Source: Bacteroidota bacterium (lineage in GTDB: Bacteria; Bacteroidota; Bacteroidia; Bacteroidales; VadinHA17). Taken from it: a stretch of 6,065 nucleotides of DNA. Positions 1 through 6,064 of this stretch are shown here, one piece after another. The position numbers were made by a program, and so were the translations under genes. Numbering within the stretch: position 1 is the stretch's first letter; each line of letters starts with the position of its first letter. The notes beneath the pieces were generated by a model. The model saw nothing but the letters and a program-made list of their open reading frames with translations, did not search any database and had not been told where the DNA came from. The stretch is taken from positions 1 through 6,065 of the forward strand of contig JAKAXP010000146.1 in the NCBI GenBank assembly GCA_021816545.1, in the 5' to 3' direction.

Positions 1-16
1 CTTTGTATTTCAAAGT
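1..16. repeat. Inverted repeat matching the operator half-sites
   Basis: CTTTG, 5 nt, CAAAG, followed by T, begins at the very first base of the window, 16 nt past the regulator gene's stop. The same half-sites with the same 5-nt spacing form the core of the palindrome at 976-994. It may be a second operator, placed in the promoter of the next gene to the left; the left edge hides any further extension. Read on the minus strand, TCACTTTG also resembles a weak -7 element. Confidence 0.45.
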
Positions 17-31
17 GAGTATTCAAAAAAA

Positions 32-328
32 TTACCTGTTTTTAATAAGTTCCTCCAGGGCTTTGAGATGGCTGCTGAAGTTCTCCATTCCTTCTTCGGT
101 GATTGAATAGCTGGTGTTGGGTTTGCGGTTGATGAAGTTTTTTTCCATACGTATATAACCCGCCTCCTCGAGCGCCCTTAGATGGCTCGCCAGGTTGCCG
201 TCGGTCACCGCCAGTGTCTCGCGCAGGCCGGTGAAGTCCATGCTGGGATTGACTGCCAGTACTGACATGATGCCCAGCCGGACACGGCTTTCAAAGGCTT
301 TGTTGAAGTTTGCAAGTATCTGTTTCAT
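32..328 (-). CDS. Winged-helix transcriptional regulator (HTH_34 / ArsR-MarR-like)
   Basis: This gene encodes a 98-residue cytoplasmic DNA-binding protein, almost entirely one winged helix-turn-helix domain. Residues 10-30 form the first helices, residues 33-40 (FTGLRETL) the helix before the turn, residues 42-56 (VTDGNLASHLRALEE) the recognition helix, and residues 57-80 the wing, ending in the SITEEG motif typical of the family. The pattern TDGNLxxHLRALEEAGYI is characteristic of the small HTH_34 winged-helix regulators common in Bacteroidota. The frame is open upstream to 394, but the ATG at 326-328 is preferred: it gives the usual family length and forms an ATGA overlap with the stop of the upstream membrane-protein gene, which implies translational coupling. 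No metal- or ligand-binding cysteines are seen, so the signal it responds to is unknown. It probably represses its own operon through the palindromes at 968-994; that target is inferred. Confidence 0.9.
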   Translation of the reverse strand: MKQILANFNKAFESRVRLGIMSVLAVNPSMDFTGLRETLAVTDGNLASHLRALEEAGYIRMEKNFINRKPNTSYSITEEGMENFSSHLKALEELIKNR

Positions 329-963
329 CCCCTGTACCTGAGATGCATGAATAGTCCGTACACGATATGCAGGAGTCCAAATCCCAGGATCCATAATAAC
401 ACGCAGTACTGTGGCAGTGCGAGGCAGACAAGACCTGCAGCCACCTCAAGCACTCCCAGCCAGTGAATTTCGCCGAATGTGAATTTCCCGGCGCTGATGA
501 CGGCAAGTCCATAGAAGATCATGGTGGACGCAACAATAACACCGGCAGGAACAGTTGCGGCTGTCAGAAGAATAAACAGCCCGCCTGTGCCGAGTGGGAT
601 GAGGAGGCTCACCAGCATCCTCCTGGTGACGGGAGTCCATGCTTTGGTGCCGCTTTTCCTGGCTTTCCGGTTTGAAAGGAATACAGCACCGGAAAATGCC
701 AGTATCAGAACCACCGCCATCAATGCAAACAAGGGCAGGAACTCACGAATTCCATCCGGACCCTCTGCGAACGGCCGTGCATACCAGTCAACAGGTGCGG
801 AAATCCTGGTGATGATGAGCTGCGCTCCCAATGCTCCGGCAATGCCAAGAAATCCTGCAATAATGCCAGACATGCCGCTGAGCGACAGGAACCTGGAGGA
901 AGACTCCATTAGCCTCCTGATAGCCTGGATATCTTCAAGATGCTGATCTGTCTGATTTGTCAT
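325..963 (-). CDS. Six-span inner-membrane protein of unknown function, partner of the winged-helix regulator
   Basis: This gene encodes a 212-residue integral membrane protein. A hydrophilic N-terminal helix (residues 1-23, with IQAIRRLMESSSRF) leads into hydrophobic segments at about 30-51, 75-97, 115-135, 138-160, 166-183 and 187-207. A basic cytoplasmic loop (RKARKSGTKAWTPVTRR, 99-115) joins spans 2 and 3. The motif RFLSLSGMSGIIAGFLGIAGA (24-44 region) resembles a conserved Bacteroidota family of unknown function that, as far as I recall, is often encoded beside a small winged-helix regulator, as here. No transporter or enzyme motif is visible, so no substrate is proposed. The stop codon overlaps the regulator's ATG (ATGA), so the two proteins are probably made together; the regulator might control the level of this protein. 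The ATG at 961-963 sits about 24 nt from a predicted -7 promoter element. No strong ribosome binding site is seen, which is normal for this phylum. Confidence 0.85.
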   Translation of the reverse strand: MTNQTDQHLEDIQAIRRLMESSSRFLSLSGMSGIIAGFLGIAGALGAQLIITRISAPVDWYARPFAEGPDGIREFLPLFALMAVVLILAFSGAVFLSNRKARKSGTKAWTPVTRRMLVSLLIPLGTGGLFILLTAATVPAGVIVASTMIFYGLAVISAGKFTFGEIHWLGVLEVAAGLVCLALPQYCVLLWILGFGLLHIVYGLFMHLRYRG

Positions 964-967
964 TGTA

Positions 968-994
968 TTTTGTAGTACTTTGCGCTACAAAGTA
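968..994 (-). promoter_or_regulatory. Overlapping palindromes, candidate operator of the regulator operon
   Basis: Two perfect inverted repeats are interleaved just upstream of the membrane-protein gene. One is TACTTTG (976-982), 5 nt, CAAAGTA (988-994). The other is TTTGTAG (969-975), 9 nt, CTACAAA (985-991). The first covers the predicted -7 element, so a bound dimer would block transcription. The obvious candidate binder is the winged-helix protein encoded second in the operon. The repeats are read directly from the sequence; their role is inferred. Confidence 0.6.
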
Positions 995-1019
995 AAGCAA
1001 TGTTTTAATACGATGCAAA
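988..1019 (-). promoter_or_regulatory. Predicted Bacteroidota-type promoter of the membrane protein-regulator operon
   Basis: On the minus strand TTTG (1019-1016) is followed after 20 nt by TTACTTTG (995-988). This differs at one position from the -7 consensus TAnnTTTG of the Bacteroidota primary sigma factor and has a suitable spacing from the -33 TTTG. The start of transcription would fall near 981, giving a leader of roughly 18 nt. The -7 part lies inside the palindromic operator. Confidence 0.5.
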
Positions 1020-1056
1020 TATTTACCGGTTTTTTTGAATTTTTTCAGGCCTGATT

Positions 1057-2088
1057 TCAGTACGGTAACCTTTCATACGGTACCCCTTCAACCGGATAAT
1101 CACCTATTTTCAGGGAGTCGCTGACTGTTGACATTGCCCCCACCACCCCGAGGCCGCCGGAAACATTTGTATATACAGGCACCGGTTCAGCCAGGAAGTT
1201 ATCCTGAGCCTGGATATGAGCTGAATACGACTGCAGGTAAAGGTACAGGTCCCTGGTGATAGTATTTAGCCTGAACCAGGCATAAAGGAACTCGTAATAA
1301 TCAGTCCTGGGGTAGAAACCGTTATATGTCAGCTTAAGCGAGTACTCCTTCCCGGGGATAAGGTCATCCTTAAAGAGGTAGTACCTGTTAGGCATATACA
1401 TGTCAAAAAGATCGTCCTCCTGCCTGGGTGCAATGAGCGGATCGGAGAGAGACCCGTAGCTAATGTCAGACTCCTGTAAGGTAACAGGCACTATGGGGTT
1501 ATACGGAGCCTGCTTGTCTCCGAAATAAGTTCCCTGCAATGCATCGGCCGAGACCCTGTAATAATTTTCCTCTCCTGCAGGATCCCTGAATTTAAACCTT
1601 ACAGTCATCTCGCGGTAGCCATAACCGGCATCCCTGGAACTGGTGTCAGTCACCTCAGCCGTCACCGGTGAAGGGAGCTTCGCCTCACCGTATGACTTTT
1701 TGAATCCGGGCACCTCTGCCTCGATGCGGTAGATATGCCCGTATTCAGGTTTGATAGTCTGTGAAATGTATTTCGAATAAGGATTCGGCGGAGCATAATC
1801 TGGCAAAGGTTCAGGCTCTTTGTAAGTAAGGGTCTCCAGCAACTCGCCGTCGCGATAGAGGCGCACGACTGCATTGGGTATCTGCCGTGGCTTCCATGGC
1901 ACCTTAAAGACCGACCGACTCTCGGCAACCGATACCGAAACGAGGCTGTCAGGATGTAGGAGAGCATATATTACGGTCTTCGGTTCAGTCTCCGGTCCCT
2001 TATAGTCAATAGTAGTCTCGCAGGAAATTAATGCCAGGGCTAAAAGCGCTGAAGCCGGGAGGTATTTAATCATTTTTCTCATTTCCAT
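1057..2088 (-). CDS. DUF4249-type outer-membrane lipoprotein
   Basis: This gene encodes a 343-residue lipoprotein precursor. Basic residues at the N terminus (MRKMIK) are followed by a hydrophobic stretch and a lipobox L20-I21-S22-C23, so Cys23 should be lipidated after cleavage by signal peptidase II. The mature protein is beta-rich; its start (VIYALLHPDSLVSVSVAESRSVF, about 39-61, then NAVVRLYRDGELLETLTY) is the pattern of the DUF4249 family, whose genes are regularly found beside TonB-dependent receptors in Bacteroidota. The likely place of action is the outer membrane, as an accessory or ligand-capturing partner of the receptor, comparable in position, not in sequence, to SusD; that role is inferred. 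The residues after Cys23 (ETTID) do not form a clear surface-export signal, so which face it occupies is open. The ATG lies 5 nt after the receptor stop, implying coupled translation; Met3 and Met6 are possible alternative starts and would keep the signal peptide. Confidence 0.85.
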   Translation of the reverse strand: MEMRKMIKYLPASALLALALISCETTIDYKGPETEPKTVIYALLHPDSLVSVSVAESRSVFKVPWKPRQIPNAVVRLYRDGELLETLTYKEPEPLPDYAPPNPYSKYISQTIKPEYGHIYRIEAEVPGFKKSYGEAKLPSPVTAEVTDTSSRDAGYGYREMTVRFKFRDPAGEENYYRVSADALQGTYFGDKQAPYNPIVPVTLQESDISYGSLSDPLIAPRQEDDLFDMYMPNRYYLFKDDLIPGKEYSLKLTYNGFYPRTDYYEFLYAWFRLNTITRDLYLYLQSYSAHIQAQDNFLAEPVPVYTNVSGGLGVVGAMSTVSDSLKIGDYPVEGVPYERLPY

Positions 2089-2093
2089 GGCAG

Positions 2094-4532
2094 TCAGAAC
2101 TTAAATGCATATGAAACTGATGGGATGATCGGAAACACGCTAACCTTCTTCAGTACAGGCTTGCCATAGTATAATGTCTCAGCGGGATTATCCGGATCGG
2201 GTTCCTGCACCCATTCCGTTCCCCAGTAGAGGAAGAACGGGTTCAACCGGTTGTATGCATTGTAGACTGAGAAGCTCCATGTGCGGATGCCGTTTTTCTT
2301 CTGTTTGTGCAGGTTCACCCCAAGATCAAGCCTGTGGTAAGAGGGGGTTCTGTAATTATTACGTCCCGGGAAATCGGTCACCGAAGAGTAATAGTAACCA
2401 CTGCTGAAAAAGTCCTCCGGAGGGTAATCCGATGCACCGAGCGTGGCAGCATTGCCCGTGCCGTATACCCATACCAGTCCCATATCAACCCTGTCATTGA
2501 ATTTGTGCGTCAGGGCAATGCTGATGTCATGGCGCCGGTCATATTTTGCAGGGAATGTTCTTCCGAAGTTCAGGTTATCAAACTTCCTCATTGTCCATGA
2601 GAGGGTATAACCTATCCAGCCCGTCAGTTTACCGTAGCTCTTCTCTATCATGAACTCGGCCCCGTAGGCCCATCCCCTGCCCTTCTCCACCTTCGACTCC
2701 CACCCTGCACCGGTACCCCCGAAGAAAGCACCTTCCTTGTATTCAATGAGGTTGTCCATTGTCTTGTAGAAAGCCTCAACCGTCACCTCAAGATCACCCG
2801 GTATAAGGAATCCCGTACCGGCAGCCACCTGGTGCGAGACCGGCGGTTCAAACCGGCGGGTGACAGGCAGCCAGAGGTCTGTCGGCAGGCTGATTGCCGA
2901 GGTTGTCAGCAGATGCACGAACTGCGCCATCTTGCTGTATGAGATCTTGAACGACAGGTCGTCTGTGGCAAGATAACGGAGTGAGAGGCGCGGCTGGAAG
3001 ACAAAATAGCTTGTGTCCTGCACATTGAAGAGCGACAGGCGCACACCGGCATTCACCTTCAGCTTTGAGGTAAGGTCAATGTTGTCCTCGGCGTACATGA
3101 TAAACTCATTTGCCCGTACTTTCATGTCCCCGACAACGGTGTCAAGTCCGGTGTCACCCTCCATTGGGTCATATCTGAAGGTGGTTACCCCTGGCTTGAA
3201 GTTATGGAAGGTGTAGCCGGTCCCGAACTTCACCGAATGCCTTGGAGAAAGGTACCAGTCGAAATCTATCTTGGCTCCAACATCCTCAATTCCTGAAAAA
3301 TACCGGAAATAGTCAACCTCTTTCTGTTTTTTGGTGAGGTTTTCTGAGGAGGATTCTATTGTGACATCAAAGTCATATTTGCTGTAGGTGAGGGTTGTGT
3401 TGCTGAACAGCTTGTTGGTAATAAGATAGTTCCATCTCAGGGCAGTGATCATGTTTCCCCAACCGAGGCCATAGCTGTCTTTGTATTCATACCTGTCCAT
3501 GTCAGGGTCAGGGAAGTCAGGTCTGCTCCGGTTCCGTGAATAGGCCCGGTCACGTCCCAGGTATGAGCTGAGGTACAACCGGCTCTTTTCTGAGAATTTA
3601 TGGTTGATCTTGGCATTAAGGTCATAGAAGTAGTAGCCGCCAGCCGTCCTGGTATTCTGGTCCTGGTTGAACTTCATTATAAAAGGTTGGGCGAGTATGT
3701 CATAGTAGGTACGCCGGGCTGAGATCACGTATGATGTCCTGTCCTTTATAATCGGTCCTTCCAGTGACAGCTTCGACGAGATCAGTCCTACGGCAAGGTT
3801 GCCGTGGAACTCCTTCTCGTTACCCTCCTTCATGCGGATGTCTACCACTGACGAGAGCCGTTCACCGTACCGTGCCGGGAAGCCGCCCTTATAGAGCTGG
3901 ACTGACTTGACGGCATCAGGATTGAACACCGACATGAACCCGAAGAGGTGGTTGGCGTTGTAGACCGGCACTCCGTCGAGGAGGAACAGGTTCTGGTCGG
4001 GACCGCCACCGCGGACATAGATGCCTGTGGAGCCTTCGGTGCCCGACTGCACGCCCGGGAGAAGCTGTATAACCTTGAGCACGTCGGCCTCGCCGAAGAT
4101 GACAGGCAGTTTAAGAAATTTCTCAACCGGGACGTCAATCATGCTCATCTGTGTGCTTTCGATTTTTGCCCGGCGGCCTGTGGCGGTGACGGTAACAGCG
4201 TCAATCTCGCTTGATGACATCAGCAGATTGAAGTTGATAACCGTATCCCCTGAAAGTTGCACCAGAACCGTGTCCGGGTCATAACCCAGGTATGAGACGA
4301 TGATTTCCGCCTTCCCGGGGGGCAAGGGGAGGCTGTAGAAGCCATAGTTGTTAGTGGTTGTGCCGTTGAAGGAGGCTTTTTCGTAGACTGTGGCGTCAAT
4401 CAACCGTTCGCCGCTGCCGGCGTCAGTGACATAGCCGCTGACAGTGAAGCGGGTGGCAGTGGCAGGTCGTTGCGCTGTAAGATGAGCGCCGACTGAAACC
4501 ATGAAAAAAATGAGGGATATGTATCTGCGCAT
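2094..4532 (-). CDS. TonB-dependent outer-membrane receptor with carboxypeptidase-regulatory-like domain
   Basis: This gene encodes an 812-residue outer-membrane receptor that should import a ligand using energy from TonB-ExbB-ExbD. Residues 1-20 are a signal peptide, probably cleaved after Ala20. Residues 29-105 form a carboxypeptidase-D-regulatory-like beta-sandwich (FTVSGYVTDAGSGERLIDATV, then YGFYSLPLPPG and IIVSYLGY). Residues 111-119 (DAVTVTATG) may serve as the TonB box. The plug domain runs from about 125 to 237, with the hallmark stretches IYVRGGGPDQNLFLLDG (171-187) and YKGGFPARYGERLSSVVDIR (214-233). The rest is the beta barrel, ending in the aromatic terminus SYAFKF expected for barrel assembly. 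It is shorter than typical SusC proteins (about 1000 residues) and has no SusD neighbour; the DUF4249 lipoprotein follows after 5 nt instead. The ATG is 5 nt past the preceding gene's stop, so it is probably co-transcribed with the two small membrane proteins. The ligand cannot be deduced: no siderophore-, vitamin- or glycan-related gene lies in the window. Confidence 0.95.
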   Translation of the reverse strand: MRRYISLIFFMVSVGAHLTAQRPATATRFTVSGYVTDAGSGERLIDATVYEKASFNGTTTNNYGFYSLPLPPGKAEIIVSYLGYDPDTVLVQLSGDTVINFNLLMSSSEIDAVTVTATGRRAKIESTQMSMIDVPVEKFLKLPVIFGEADVLKVIQLLPGVQSGTEGSTGIYVRGGGPDQNLFLLDGVPVYNANHLFGFMSVFNPDAVKSVQLYKGGFPARYGERLSSVVDIRMKEGNEKEFHGNLAVGLISSKLSLEGPIIKDRTSYVISARRTYYDILAQPFIMKFNQDQNTRTAGGYYFYDLNAKINHKFSEKSRLYLSSYLGRDRAYSRNRSRPDFPDPDMDRYEYKDSYGLGWGNMITALRWNYLITNKLFSNTTLTYSKYDFDVTIESSSENLTKKQKEVDYFRYFSGIEDVGAKIDFDWYLSPRHSVKFGTGYTFHNFKPGVTTFRYDPMEGDTGLDTVVGDMKVRANEFIMYAEDNIDLTSKLKVNAGVRLSLFNVQDTSYFVFQPRLSLRYLATDDLSFKISYSKMAQFVHLLTTSAISLPTDLWLPVTRRFEPPVSHQVAAGTGFLIPGDLEVTVEAFYKTMDNLIEYKEGAFFGGTGAGWESKVEKGRGWAYGAEFMIEKSYGKLTGWIGYTLSWTMRKFDNLNFGRTFPAKYDRRHDISIALTHKFNDRVDMGLVWVYGTGNAATLGASDYPPEDFFSSGYYYSSVTDFPGRNNYRTPSYHRLDLGVNLHKQKKNGIRTWSFSVYNAYNRLNPFFLYWGTEWVQEPDPDNPAETLYYGKPVLKKVSVFPIIPSVSYAFKF

Positions 4533-4537
4533 AGGTA

Positions 4538-4948
4538 TCAGAAGCCGGTTGTCTCCTTCAGGAATTTGCGTACGGCCCGTTTCTCCTCGAACTCGAGCAT
4601 ACCTGTCGGGAGCCGCAGTGAGCGTCCGGTTTTTAGGATGATGCGTATTGAGTTTTCGTCAGCCAGTATCTCGTCGATCTCGTGTATCCGGATGGTTATC
4701 CTGAAGGGTTTGGTATACCATCGTATTGTGAGCTGGCCTTTTTCGGCTGTCAGCCGGTTCACGAGGGTGCCGAAATTGAGGCTGATGAAGACCAGTGCCA
4801 GGAGTAGCAGTATTATTGTCTGCAGCCAGAACGGCCAGTTGTTTGTATCGCCTGTCAGGGCAATGATAATCACCATCACCAGGCACACGATCCCCAGTGA
4901 GCGGTATATCCTCTCATACAGGGTATTACGAAGTACCAGTTGTTTCAT
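4538..4948 (-). CDS. Two-span membrane protein with PH-like beta domain, paralogue 2
   Basis: This gene encodes a 136-residue inner-membrane protein. Two hydrophobic spans (about 15-33 and 38-57) are followed by a cytoplasmic domain of alternating beta strands (GQLTIRWYTKPF, ITIRIHEIDEILAD, SIRIILKTGRSLRLP) and a final charged helix (EEKRAVRKFLKE). This layout resembles bacterial PH-like membrane proteins; the assignment rests on pattern alone and no specific function is known to me. The frame can be extended to a TTG near 4981, but the ATG at 4946-4948 is chosen because MKQLVLRN then aligns with MNQLVIRN of the neighbouring paralogue and both proteins become exactly 136 residues. By hand alignment without gaps, about 59 of 136 residues are identical, most of them in the region LNFGxLxNRLTA-GxLTIRWxTK and at the shared end RKFLKxxTGF. 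It ends 5 nt before the receptor gene, which suggests a functional link or at least shared expression. Confidence 0.85.
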   Translation of the reverse strand: MKQLVLRNTLYERIYRSLGIVCLVMVIIIALTGDTNNWPFWLQTIILLLLALVFISLNFGTLVNRLTAEKGQLTIRWYTKPFRITIRIHEIDEILADENSIRIILKTGRSLRLPTGMLEFEEKRAVRKFLKETTGF

Positions 4949-4968
4949 GGCTGCAGGTTTTGCCCTTA

Positions 4969-4976
4969 TAAAGATA
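4969..4976 (-). promoter_or_regulatory. Possible -7 promoter element before paralogue 2
   Basis: The minus strand reads TATCTTTA, one base from TAnnTTTG, 20 nt before the start of the second paralogue. No TTTG or TTG lies at the right distance upstream, so this is weaker than the site before paralogue 1. The match may mainly reflect a leader inherited when the two genes were duplicated. Confidence 0.25.
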
Positions 4977-5019
4977 GGCAATTATAGCGGTACTGGCTCC
5001 GGCCGGCTTTGCGATTGTA

Positions 5020-5430
5020 TCAGAATCCGGTATTTGTTTTAAGGAATTTCCTGATCTCCCGGCGTTTATCCGGATCCATCAATCTGACCGGCAGTCGGAC
5101 TGTGTGGCCGTTCTTCAAGGTTATGCGGATGAACCTTTTGTCTTCGGTTATACTTGTGATCTGGTCTATGCGGAGGTGTTTTTTAAAGATTTTGGTGTTC
5201 CAGCGGATAGTAAGTATGCCCTGGTCGGCTGTCAGTCTGTTGATAAGTGCTCCGAAGTTAAGGGTAAAGAGGAGTATTGCGGCCAGGATGAATACGATGA
5301 TCAGGATCCAGAATATGGCGCCTTTAGGGTTATGGATGAAGAGCTGGAGACCCACAGAGAAGAGCAGCAGTCCGCCCAGGAAGCGAAAGACAAGCTCCTG
5401 TGCTTTATTTCTGATAACGAGTTGGTTCAT
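5020..5430 (-). CDS. Two-span membrane protein with PH-like beta domain, paralogue 1
   Basis: This gene encodes a 136-residue inner-membrane protein with the same layout as the next gene downstream: spans at about 11-31 and 37-57, then a beta-rich cytoplasmic domain (GILTIRWNTKIFKKHLRID, FIRITLKNGHTVRLP) and a charged C-terminal helix (DKRREIRKFLK). The basic residues near the N terminus and after span 2 favour both ends in the cytoplasm. A TTG at 5484 and an ATG at 5437-5439 are in frame, but the ATG at 5428-5430 aligns exactly with the start of the paralogue and is preferred. A promoter-like sequence lies about 23 nt upstream, so this is probably the first gene of the operon that ends with the receptor and the DUF4249 lipoprotein; 71 nt separate it from the second paralogue. 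PH-like is a fold guess from strand pattern. An unnamed DUF is equally possible. Confidence 0.85.
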   Translation of the reverse strand: MNQLVIRNKAQELVFRFLGGLLLFSVGLQLFIHNPKGAIFWILIIVFILAAILLFTLNFGALINRLTADQGILTIRWNTKIFKKHLRIDQITSITEDKRFIRITLKNGHTVRLPVRLMDPDKRREIRKFLKTNTGF

Positions 5431-5453
5431 CGGTTGCATCAAGGTTGCACCGA

Positions 5454-5485
5454 TAAAGGTATAAAAATAGCGGGATGATGACAAA
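5454..5485 (-). promoter_or_regulatory. Predicted promoter of the paralogue-receptor operon
   Basis: On the minus strand TTTG (5485-5482) is followed after 20 nt by TACCTTTA (5461-5454), which differs from TAnnTTTG only in the last base. The spacing equals that of the promoter predicted before the membrane protein-regulator operon. It lies in the 84-nt gap after the small membrane protein gene, which otherwise holds nothing I can identify, and would give a leader of about 18 nt before the ATG at 5430. Confidence 0.45.
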
Positions 5486-5514
5486 GGTCTGTGATCTGGT
5501 AAAAGGCTAAAAAA

Positions 5515-5718
5515 TCACCTCCCTTTTGGATCTGCAGATTTCGGCCAGAAGGTCAGGGAGGCGGAGGTCATCACTCCGGTTGCCACTGAAAGTATCGCAT
5601 TCCTGATGATTTTTTCCCTGGCAGTGCCTTCGAATAGATCCAACAGTGTGAAACATATGAAGAGCATAGATGTAAGGATGACGGAGTAGATGGCGAAACG
5701 ACGAATCCTGGTTTTCAT
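5515..5718 (-). CDS. Small two-span membrane protein (67 residues)
   Basis: This gene encodes a 67-residue protein made almost wholly of two membrane spans, at about 8-29 (FAIYSVILTSMLFICFTLLD) and 40-58 (NAILSVATGVMTSASLTFW), joined by a charged loop (EGTAREKIIR) and ending in a polar tail (PKSADPKGR). The N terminus MKTRIRR is strongly basic, which places both ends in the cytoplasm. It follows the preceding small gene by 15 nt in the same direction. I do not recognise a family. Its second span resembles that of the preceding protein (see findings), so the two may be old duplicates. Support comes from the ATG start, tight spacing and membrane-protein composition on the coding strand shared by all neighbours. 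Confidence 0.65.
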   Translation of the reverse strand: MKTRIRRFAIYSVILTSMLFICFTLLDLFEGTAREKIIRNAILSVATGVMTSASLTFWPKSADPKGR

Positions 5719-5733
5719 AGCGTATTGTCAGTA

Positions 5734-5964
5734 TTAATCACTGGGTTTATTTTGTCTGAGCTGCAGGAAGAAGGTCAGGAAGGTAAGCGATCCAACTATG
5801 GTGGTCAATATCATTCCGATCCTGGCCTGTGACCCGGGAGGAGTCTGGGTTGTCAGTAAGACAGAAGGCACACAACAGAATAAACCAAGGATGGCTCCGG
5901 CCTTAAGGAATACTTTTCTTTTACCGGAGCGTGTTTCATTATGGTTTATCTGGCTATTTTTCAT
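5734..5964 (-). CDS. Small two-span membrane protein (76 residues)
   Basis: This gene encodes a 76-residue protein. A polar, basic N terminus (residues 1-18, ending SGKRKV) is followed by spans at about 19-38 (containing FCC at 29-31) and 48-69, a short loop (QTPPGSQAR) and a polar tail (RQNKPSD). The positive charges before span 1 favour cytoplasmic ends. Its ATG overlaps the end of the upstream gene by 11 nt, which indicates a shared transcript. The paired cysteines in span 1 are not part of any motif I know. Function unknown; a toxin, an immunity protein or a small subunit of a membrane complex cannot be told apart from sequence alone. Confidence 0.65.
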   Translation of the reverse strand: MKNSQINHNETRSGKRKVFLKAGAILGLFCCVPSVLLTTQTPPGSQARIGMILTTIVGSLTFLTFFLQLRQNKPSD

Positions 5965-6064
5965 GCTTCACTCTTTTCTTTATTGCCGTAATCAGGGAGC
6001 CATCGATCAATGAGGCAGCCAGGCAAATTATCATCAGAATGTGATCTGTTTTTGTCCCCAACTC
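5954..6064 (-). CDS. 3' end of a small membrane protein gene, cut by the window edge
   Basis: The last 36 codons of a gene enter from the right edge and end at TAG (5954-5956). They encode a hydrophobic span (HILMIICLAASLIDGSLITA) followed by a basic tail (IKKRVKHEK), the same ending layout as the next two small proteins. The stop lies inside the start of the next gene (11-nt overlap), which is typical of operon neighbours. Another frame is also open across this short stretch but gives a hydrophilic, unstructured peptide, so the hydrophobic frame is preferred. Because the beginning is missing, the full length and identity are unknown. Confidence 0.5.
   Translation of the reverse strand, partial: ELGTKTDHILMIICLAASLIDGSLITAIKKRVKHEK

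Noticed and set aside
17..34. T-run of seven on the minus strand just after the regulator stop, considered as a terminator.
   Set aside because: No GC-rich stem precedes it; the sequence before the run is coding and shows no hairpin.
329..394. Longer N terminus for the winged-helix regulator, starting at 394.
   Set aside because: The extra 22 residues lie inside the upstream gene, do not look like part of the domain, and would lose the ATGA coupling.
1020..1056. A-rich stretch after the lipoprotein gene, considered as a terminator.
   Set aside because: On the minus strand the runs are A, not T, and the nearby CTGAAATCAG is too imperfect to make a convincing stem. The end of the receptor operon is therefore left without a called terminator.
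3948..4284. Plus-strand open frames opposite the receptor plug region.
   Set aside because: They lie antisense to a clearly conserved receptor domain, have no family resemblance and no promoter, so they are chance frames of a GC-balanced gene.
4999..5006. GC-rich palindrome CCGGCCGG between the two paralogue genes, considered as a terminator.
   Set aside because: There is no loop, and no T-run follows on the minus strand, so it does not form an intrinsic terminator.
5009..5464. Plus-strand frame of about 151 codons opposite paralogue 1, with a similar one opposite paralogue 2.
   Set aside because: Both reflect the shared codon pattern of the paralogues. The minus-strand frames align over their full length as proteins, with sensible membrane spans and operon spacing.
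5509..5525. Near-perfect Shine-Dalgarno-like GGGAGGTGAT on the minus strand.
   Set aside because: It is formed by the last codons and the stop of the 67-residue protein (GGG AGG TGA). No start codon opens a useful frame within the proper distance, so it is taken as chance.
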